Under the pieces are notes generated by a model, which made no database searches, was not told the DNA's origin, and was given only the letters and a program-made list of their open reading frames with translations. From the NCBI GenBank assembly GCA_964476515.1, contig CAYZAY010000046.1:1-18716 (forward strand): a stretch of DNA of 18,716 nt, given 5' to 3'. This stretch comes from JASMHC01 sp964476515. Lineage in GTDB: Bacteria > Pseudomonadota > Alphaproteobacteria > Rhodobacterales > Rhodobacteraceae. Positions 13,987-18,716 of the stretch are shown piece after piece. Position 1 is the first letter of the stretch. Each line of letters opens with the position of its first letter. The translations under genes and the position numbers were made by a program.

Positions 13987-14145
13987 ATGGTCAATGGAAA
14001 ATCAATCCGATTGAACACAGCCTTGGGGCTTGCAAATAACGCGGTGACGGAAAAGTCACCAATAATCAAATACTTCACTGCACGGTCTGACGATCTAATT
14101 GACCCAGAGGAACCACGCTTTCGCCAAGCATATCCTATAGATTGA
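13987..14145 (+). CDS. Possible 52-aa ORF, weak evidence
   Basis: An ATG-to-TGA frame in the spacer between the winged-helix gene and yebC. The reading ends KYFTARSDDLIDPEEPRFRQ-AYPID, which is acidic and plausible as protein. There is no ribosome-binding site before the ATG, and third codon positions are less GC-biased than in the neighbouring genes. It may be a small gene, a remnant or chance. Confidence 0.2.
   Translation: MVNGKSIRLNTALGLANNAVTEKSPIIKYFTARSDDLIDPEEPRFRQAYPID
14043..14060. promoter_or_regulatory. 18-bp dyad upstream of the winged-helix gene
   Basis: GGTGACGGAAAAGTCACC is a perfect inverted repeat with 6-bp arms and a 6-nt centre. It lies 80 nt upstream of the winged-helix start codon, in the only sizeable spacer of this part. 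It may be the operator of that protein or of another regulator. A short stem-loop role is also possible. Confidence 0.35.
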
Positions 14146-14186
14146 AATCGGCGCAACCCTACCTAGAAAAAATTGTCGTTAACAAA

Positions 14187-14215
14187 GAAAAAAGGCGCCG
14201 GGACTATCCGACGCC
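14187..14215 (-). terminator. Rho-independent terminator of yebC
   Basis: Read on the minus strand, an 8-bp stem GGCGTCGG / CCGGCGCC (one T-G wobble) with a 6-nt loop is followed directly by a T-tract (TTTTTTCTTT). It begins 28 nt after the yebC stop codon. This is the best intrinsic terminator in the window. Confidence 0.85.
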
Positions 14216-14242
14216 TCTTCAAATTGATTGCGAATGGACAGC

Positions 14243-14983
14243 TTAAAGCTGCTCCATCACCTCGTCCGAGGCTTCGAAATTCGTGGTGACGCGCTGAATG
14301 TCGTCATCGTCTTCAAGGGCATCAACCAAACGCATTAGTTTCTGCATGCCCTCCAGATCCATTTCGGTGGTCGTGGTTGGACGCCACACAAGCTTGGTCG
14401 ACTCAGATTCACCAAGCTCGGCTTCCAGCCCGTTTGATACTTCGTTCAGATCCGTATCAGCACACCAGACGATATGCCCGTCTTCCGAGCTTTCAACGTC
14501 TTCGGCGCCAGCTTCGATAGCTGCCATCATCACGGTGTCAGCATCGCCAGCTTCAGCCGAATAGGAGACCTCGCCCTTGCGTTCGAACATGAACCCGACC
14601 GATCCGGTCTCGCCAAGGTTTCCGCCGTTCTTTGAAAACGTCGAGCGCACTGTCGAAGCGGTACGGTTACGGTTGTCGGTCATCGCTTCCACGATCACGG
14701 CAACACCGCTTGGGCCATAGCCTTCGTAGCGAATTTCTTCGTATTCGTCGCCTTCGCCTGCAACCGACTTTTTAATTGCGCGGTCGATAACGTCCTTGGG
14801 GACAGATTGCGACTTGGCCTCTTTGATTGCCAAACGCAAACGCGGGTTATTGTCCGGATCTGGGTCGCCCATCTTTGCGGCAACCGTGATCTCTTTTGAA
14901 AGTTTTGAAAACAGCTTTGAACGGACTGCATCTTGGCGTCCCTTGCGGTGCTGGATGTTTGCCCATTTTGAATGGCCGGCCAT
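14243..14983 (-). CDS. yebC: YebC/PmpR family protein
   Basis: A 246-residue protein of the YebC/TACO1 family. The N-terminus MAGHSKWANIQHRKGRQD is diagnostic. It is followed by NNPRLRLAIKEAKSQSVPKD, then YEEIRYEGYGPSGVAVIVEAMTDNRNRTASTVR in blocks at about 80-110, then FSKNGGNLGETGSVGFMFERKG. The C-terminus is acidic (DALEDDDDIQRVTTNFEASD). Members were described as transcriptional regulators (PmpR), and the family also includes translation factors that relieve ribosome stalling on poly-proline. Length is normal. The ATG follows GAGGG. The gene stands alone with its own terminator. Confidence 0.95.
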   Translation of the reverse strand: MAGHSKWANIQHRKGRQDAVRSKLFSKLSKEITVAAKMGDPDPDNNPRLRLAIKEAKSQSVPKDVIDRAIKKSVAGEGDEYEEIRYEGYGPSGVAVIVEAMTDNRNRTASTVRSTFSKNGGNLGETGSVGFMFERKGEVSYSAEAGDADTVMMAAIEAGAEDVESSEDGHIVWCADTDLNEVSNGLEAELGESESTKLVWRPTTTTEMDLEGMQKLMRLVDALEDDDDIQRVTTNFEASDEVMEQL

Positions 14984-15110
14984 GAATCCCTCGGAAATCT
15001 ATTAATTCGTCGGATGCATCAATATTCAAGCCAGCCTAAAGGTGCAAGTTCGCCTTTTCGTTGGTTTAGGGAAAGGTCACATACGAACGCTACGACATTG
15101 CATAAGGCAT

Positions 15111-16157
15111 CTAGTCATTCGAAAGACTATACCCCATCTCAATCGCCGTCGGATGCAGCCTTTCAGACGGATCCCGCCCGACTTTCCGTTTTCCGCGGAT
15201 CAGGAACATTTTGCCCCAGCCACTCCACGTCCCAACAGACGGAGCCGAAGCTTTGGTCGGATACCGCATTCGCCAGTTTTCCGGCAGAGCGATGCCGCAG
15301 CCTTCGATTTGTTCCAGCATCCAGATCAGCGGGATGTTCGACAGATACCGCGCTGGCATAATGCCCCCAAGCATGCCGCCTATATCGCCGTGGGTTCCAC
15401 GAAACCACATTTGAACGACACGAGTGTCCGCCAGCCCGTTGCTTTCCCACATCACAGGTTCGAACACCTTTCGGGTTTCATCCAGCGCAATAGCATGAAA
15501 CCCGTGCTTCACCGAGCTGCCCAAACGATGGGTATGAAATTCATGGTTGGGCGCTGAATACTTCCAAAGTATCGGCAACCTGACCCCAAGGGCCTTTACC
15601 GTATCCCACACGCCGATCATTTCGATATCGACCCCGTCATGGCAATTCGCATCGCGAAACGATTTGGTCGTTTCTTCGGGCACGTTGGATTTGTAAAGAC
15701 GGTACGCCTGTCGAACATTTCTGACTGTTGCCGCTTCGGATTTTAAAAGCCCGACGGTGGCCATCACCCCCGATAGCGAACGAACCGCATAGCCACCCCG
15801 CGAATAGCCGATCAGATAAACCTTGTCGCCGGGACGATAACGAGACGCCAAATACCCATAGGCCCGTTTGATCTGGCGATTTATCCCCCGCCCCATCAAA
15901 ACATCAGGCGCCCGTCGCCAGGACTGAAACTGCACGCCGGCCTCGTAGTAAAGCGAAACAGGAAACCCCACCTCTTGCAGCAACCGGAAAGTCATGCCCG
16001 CGTTAGTTTCCCATCCGGGCACCATGCTCGACATCGTGCCATCAAGGATTATGACATGTGAAACCGGCCCTTTACCGCGTGCCGGGGGTGAATGTTCTAT
16101 ACGCGGCGTAAGACGCAGCCACCTTAAAACACGCGATCTTAGTCCGTCCGGCTCCAT
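15111..16157 (-). CDS. DUF2235 domain-containing alpha/beta hydrolase
   Basis: A 348-residue protein of the DUF2235 family, which includes type VI secretion phospholipase effectors (Tle) and uncharacterised hydrolases. Residues 36-42 (IILDGTM) match the family's N-terminal DGT element, GYSRGG (117-122) supplies the nucleophile S119, GVWDTVKALG is the next family block, and MWFRGTHGDIGGMLGG carries the His and Asp. No signal peptide or membrane helix is evident; the N-terminus is basic. The start is the ATG at 16157, with AAGGGG upstream. No VgrG, PAAR or immunity-type gene is adjacent, so there is no support for a secreted effector; an intracellular lipase or esterase is equally possible. Confidence 0.85.
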   Translation of the reverse strand: MEPDGLRSRVLRWLRLTPRIEHSPPARGKGPVSHVIILDGTMSSMVPGWETNAGMTFRLLQEVGFPVSLYYEAGVQFQSWRRAPDVLMGRGINRQIKRAYGYLASRYRPGDKVYLIGYSRGGYAVRSLSGVMATVGLLKSEAATVRNVRQAYRLYKSNVPEETTKSFRDANCHDGVDIEMIGVWDTVKALGVRLPILWKYSAPNHEFHTHRLGSSVKHGFHAIALDETRKVFEPVMWESNGLADTRVVQMWFRGTHGDIGGMLGGIMPARYLSNIPLIWMLEQIEGCGIALPENWRMRYPTKASAPSVGTWSGWGKMFLIRGKRKVGRDPSERLHPTAIEMGYSLSND

Positions 16158-16289
16158 CAAGCGGCCCCCTTAAACACTTCAGGAAACAGCAAATAAGATG
16201 ATTGGTTACAAAACTCTTGCCAAACCGGCGCGTTGCGGACGCTTCGGTGCGAAAAAATGATCGTTTCGGCAATCAGACAAAGCATTACC

Positions 16290-16329
16290 GTCAGCCTAAC
16301 AGCTGGACCCGCGCTGTCCAGAGCCTGAC
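16290..16329 (-). terminator. Nested hairpin after the decarboxylase gene
   Basis: An inner stem CTGGAC/GTCCAG (16303-16308 with 16316-16321) sits inside outer arms GTCAG (16290-16294) and CTGAC (16325-16329). It starts 4 nt after the decarboxylase stop codon on the minus strand. There is no T-tract, so its role as terminator is uncertain. Confidence 0.35.
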
Positions 16330-16332
16330 AGC

Positions 16333-17457
16333 TTATCCCAGCGTCACCCGCAAAAGATCGCCGTAACCGTTAAAGGCGGTCGTCGTGGCCGACGAATAAG
16401 CGCCCATGCCGGCAAAGAGGATATAGTCCTCTTCTTCGATCTGTTCGGGAAGGCTTATTCTGTTGGGAACCCGATCAAGACTATCGCATGTCGGCCCGTA
16501 GACGACAAATTCTCTCTTGGGGCCGGAAATGGTTTTTCCGTCGCCTGAAATCACGGTCAGCCGGTCCAGTTCTCCCAAATCGCGGAACTCGGTCATTCCG
16601 CCATAGATTCCGTCGTTGAGATACAGCAACCCGCCGTCCTTGATCGCCTTAACCCGTACGGAAAGCTGATAGCTTTCAGCAACCAAGGCCCGCCCGGGTT
16701 CGCAGATCAGCGCAGGGGCGTTATCGCCGAAAACGGCACAGATGGTTTTCTCGATAGCTGTAAAAATGGCCTCGACGTCTGGCGCATCACCTGTCCGGTG
16801 CGCAGCATAACCGCCGCCGACGTTGAGGCGTTCAAGCTGAATGCCCGCACGAACCGCGATGTTGCCGCATTCTTCGATGTAGCGTTCCCATGCGGTTGGG
16901 TCACTGCACTGGGTGCCCGGATGAAAGGTCATTGCCGGACGAAAGCCTGCCCGTGCGACTTCGCGCAACAATTCGACCGCATGATCGGGATCAGCGCCAA
17001 ACTTCTCGCCAAAATCATAGGCAGCGCCTTTGACCGGTAGCCGCAAGCGAACCGAAACCTCTCCTGTCGCGCCGCCTTCGATCAGCTTGTTCAGCTCTGA
17101 CACACAATCAACCGACCACGATGCGACGCCATATTCGACCCCGCGCCGGATTTCAGACCGGCTACGGATCGGGTTATTATAATGGAGAACCGCGTCTGGG
17201 GATGCTGAGCGAACACGTTCCATCTCGGCGGGAGACGCGACATCAAACGCGTTCATCCCCGCAACGACGAGGTTCTCCAAAACTTCAAAACTGTCATTGG
17301 CTTTCACTGCAAAGGTCACCAACCCCGGAAAGCCTTTGGCAAATCGCTCGTAGCTTGCGCACAGTGCTATGGGGTCAAAAAATAACACAGGTCGGTCAGG
17401 ATGCTGGCCAACAAGGTATTTTTGGGCTGAAATTGCAGGGTTGGTCGATGTTTTCAT
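16333..17457 (-). CDS. Group IV PLP-dependent decarboxylase, ornithine decarboxylase-like
   Basis: A 374-residue alanine-racemase-fold decarboxylase. The PLP Lys is K52 (FAVKAN), the ring-stacking His is H179 (FHPGTQC), the phosphate loop is GGGY (214-217) and EPGR is at 253-256. Across the dimer interface lie GPTCDSLDRV (C324-D325) and GAYSSATTTAFNGY. GPTCDSLD and the YLNDGIYGG block are of the ornithine/lysine decarboxylase type, not the diaminopimelate type. It should make putrescine (or cadaverine). The ATG at 17457 follows GAGG; an in-frame ATG at 17487 has no good site and would overlap the promoter spacer. It is divergent from an Lrp-family regulator, the likely local controller. Confidence 0.88.
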   Translation of the reverse strand: MKTSTNPAISAQKYLVGQHPDRPVLFFDPIALCASYERFAKGFPGLVTFAVKANDSFEVLENLVVAGMNAFDVASPAEMERVRSASPDAVLHYNNPIRSRSEIRRGVEYGVASWSVDCVSELNKLIEGGATGEVSVRLRLPVKGAAYDFGEKFGADPDHAVELLREVARAGFRPAMTFHPGTQCSDPTAWERYIEECGNIAVRAGIQLERLNVGGGYAAHRTGDAPDVEAIFTAIEKTICAVFGDNAPALICEPGRALVAESYQLSVRVKAIKDGGLLYLNDGIYGGMTEFRDLGELDRLTVISGDGKTISGPKREFVVYGPTCDSLDRVPNRISLPEQIEEEDYILFAGMGAYSSATTTAFNGYGDLLRVTLG

Positions 17458-17572
17458 GGCTACCTCAAACCGTAGTCTTTTCATCATGATCTTGCGCTTG
17501 ACGCATCAAATCGACCGGCACTATTGTCTATTTGTCTGGAATGTTCGGCATTTCGTCTATATCACTTGTCAT

Positions 17573-18007
17573 ATGGACGATATTGACCGCAAATTGCTAG
17601 CCCTTCTAGAAGAAAACGCCCGCCTGCCGGTGGCCATTCTGGCGCGCAAGTTGGGGCTTGCCCGCACCACTGTGCAAAGCCGGATCGAGCGGTTGGAAAC
17701 AAGCGGAATGATCAGCGGCTACACCGTCCGGCTAGGCCAAAGCAGCCGCCCGTCGCTTCGGGCTACCGTATTGATATCATTCGAACCTCAGGCCGGACCG
17801 TCGGTGCTGTCGCGCCTCCGATCTATCCCCCAAGTGCGCGAGGCTTATACGACCTCGGGCCGCTTCGACATGCTGGTTGAAATCGACGCCGACACCACGG
17901 AAGAGCTTGATGATATCCTTGATCGGGTTGGCTCGGCCAAAGGCGTCAAGGGTTCCGAAAGCCTGATCCACCTGACAACAAAGATTGAACGGGGCGGAAA
18001 ACGGTAG
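17573..18007 (+). CDS. Lrp/AsnC family transcriptional regulator
   Basis: A 144-residue protein with the standard Lrp layout. The N-terminal helix-turn-helix is MDDIDRKLLALLEENARLPV followed by ILARKLGLARTTVQSRIERLE-x6-ISGYTV (residues about 1-52). The C-terminal RAM ligand-binding domain covers about 62-138 (ATVLISFE, then VREAYTTSGRFDMLVEIDADT). The start at 17573 gives the exact family N-terminus; no ribosome-binding site is visible, so translation may be leaderless or weak. It is divergent from the decarboxylase gene with 115 bp between them, and probably senses an amino acid such as ornithine or lysine to control it. The spacer contains an imperfect dyad GGAATG-TTCGG-CATTTC. Confidence 0.92.
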   Translation: MDDIDRKLLALLEENARLPVAILARKLGLARTTVQSRIERLETSGMISGYTVRLGQSSRPSLRATVLISFEPQAGPSVLSRLRSIPQVREAYTTSGRFDMLVEIDADTTEELDDILDRVGSAKGVKGSESLIHLTTKIERGGKR

Positions 18008-18010
18008 CTA

Positions 18011-18142
18011 GCTATCGCCAACCCGCGGGGTGGCGAACTCAACCATACGACCGGCGCTTTATCCCAGCCAAACACCTCCCTGCCCTTCTGCATGCACGCC
18101 CATATCCAAATCGCAGCCCCATAGGGGCGGGTCGGCGATAGC
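18011..18142. repeat. 16-bp near-perfect inverted repeat spanning 132 nt, before valS
   Basis: The left arm GCTATCGCCAACCCGC (18011-18026) is complementary to GCGGGTCGGCGATAGC (18127-18142) with a single mismatch. The 100-nt interior is C-rich and contains a further GCCCC-ATA-GGGGC hairpin next to the right arm. The left arm begins 3 nt after the lrp stop codon. It could be a structured RNA, a processed 3' end or a small repeat element. No ORF is evident in it. Confidence 0.5.
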
Positions 18143-18248
18143 GCGGCGGCCTGCGGCCTTGTTCCGCGCTTAGGATTCCCGCCTTCCCCTTCCCGCCCCA
18201 AAGCGCTAAAGCGTCTCAGACTGATTTATGACGCGGGAAAACGATCCG

Positions 18249-18716
18249 ATGGCGATGGAAAAGACCTTTAACGCGGCTTCGGCCGAAGGGCGTATTTACA
18301 AGGCTTGGGAAGATAGCGGAGCCTTCAAGGCTGGCGCAAATGCAAGCCGTGATGAAACCTTCACCATCATGATCCCGCCCCCCAACGTGACGGGCGCACT
18401 GCACGTTGGCCACGCGTTTAACAACACGCTTCAGGATATCCTTGTCCGCTGGCACCGCATGCGCGGCTTCGACACGCTTTGGCAGCCGGGGCAAGACCAC
18501 GCAGGCATCGCCACCCAGCTTCAGGTCGAGAAGAAGCTGAAGGAAGAAAGCAACCTTCGCCGCACGGATATGAGCCGCGATGATTTCCTGTCAAAAGTCT
18601 GGGACTGGAAAGACGAATACGGCGACACGATCATCAACCAGCTTAAGCGCCTTGGCTCTAGCTGCGACTGGTCGCGCAACGCTTTCACCATGTCCGGTGC
18701 GCCAAACGCGCCAGAG
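18249..18716 (+). CDS. valS: Valyl-tRNA synthetase, 5' part
   Basis: The gene is cut by the window end; 156 codons are visible of an expected 900-1000. It starts MAMEKTFNAASAEGRIYKAW, the usual roseobacter ValRS N-terminus. The class I HIGH motif appears as HVGH in PPPNVTGALHVGHAFNN, and GFDTLWQPGQDHAGIATQ is the following ValRS block. It charges tRNA-Val. The ATG at 18249 is chosen for agreement with the family; an in-frame ATG at 18228 would add seven residues, and another at 18255 is possible. No strong ribosome-binding site is seen before any of them. Confidence 0.95.
   Translation, partial: MAMEKTFNAASAEGRIYKAWEDSGAFKAGANASRDETFTIMIPPPNVTGALHVGHAFNNTLQDILVRWHRMRGFDTLWQPGQDHAGIATQLQVEKKLKEESNLRRTDMSRDDFLSKVWDWKDEYGDTIINQLKRLGSSCDWSRNAFTMSGAPNAPE

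Noticed and set aside
13923..14156. 77-codon minus-strand frame overlapping the winged-helix gene start.
   Set aside because: It overlaps the winged-helix gene in another frame; the TTG start of that gene has the strong ribosome-binding site, and this frame has none.

Overview
The window looks like chromosomal DNA from a marine alphaproteobacterium of the Rhodobacteraceae (Roseobacter group). The evidence is the gene content read from the translations: a non-pyrrolysine MttB-family methyltransferase, an MmcB repair protein, a YdcH/DUF465 protein, a small protein resembling DUF6324, an ScfR-type XRE regulator and a choline dehydrogenase with the C-terminus usual in this family. The DNA is moderately GC-rich. 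No rRNA, tRNA, transposase, integrase or CRISPR array was seen. Assignments rest on motif recognition, not on a database search.

Layout. 1-872: two tandem, related, very small membrane proteins on the minus strand, then a divergent AT-rich spacer. 873-1811: a small acidic protein (plus) converging on a minus-strand pair, mmcB and a 60-aa unknown, with an alphaproteobacterial LexA-type box (GAAC-N7-GAAC) just upstream of mmcB. 1812-4245: MttB-family methyltransferase and a CPBP intramembrane protease (plus). 4262-6393: a minus-strand operon, ribBA-like > ribH > nusB, in which the GTP cyclohydrolase II half of the first protein is degenerate. 6700-9959: a Tat-exported metallo-beta-lactamase-fold hydrolase (minus) divergent from an ScfR-type regulator and an SDR dehydrogenase (plus), with TTGCAAA-type sites between them. 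10016-10258: YdcH. 10341-13591: minus-strand cluster lysE/argO-like > EamA transporter > betA. 13652-14983: small winged-helix-like protein and yebC (minus). 15111-16157: DUF2235 hydrolase. 16333-18007: a group IV ornithine-decarboxylase-like gene divergent from an Lrp/AsnC regulator. 18249-end: the 5' part of valS.

How the genes fit together. Riboflavin synthesis and nusB form a translationally coupled housekeeping operon. mmcB and its small partner look like an SOS-controlled pair. The ScfR regulator probably controls itself and possibly its two neighbours. The decarboxylase and the Lrp-family protein look like a locally regulated polyamine module. The transporter genes and betA may be one transcript handling amino acids or quaternary amines.

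The items most worth following up are the SOS-linked 60-aa protein, the twin small membrane proteins, the ScfR operator region and the 16-bp inverted repeat before valS. I saw no clear new multi-gene defence or mobile system.
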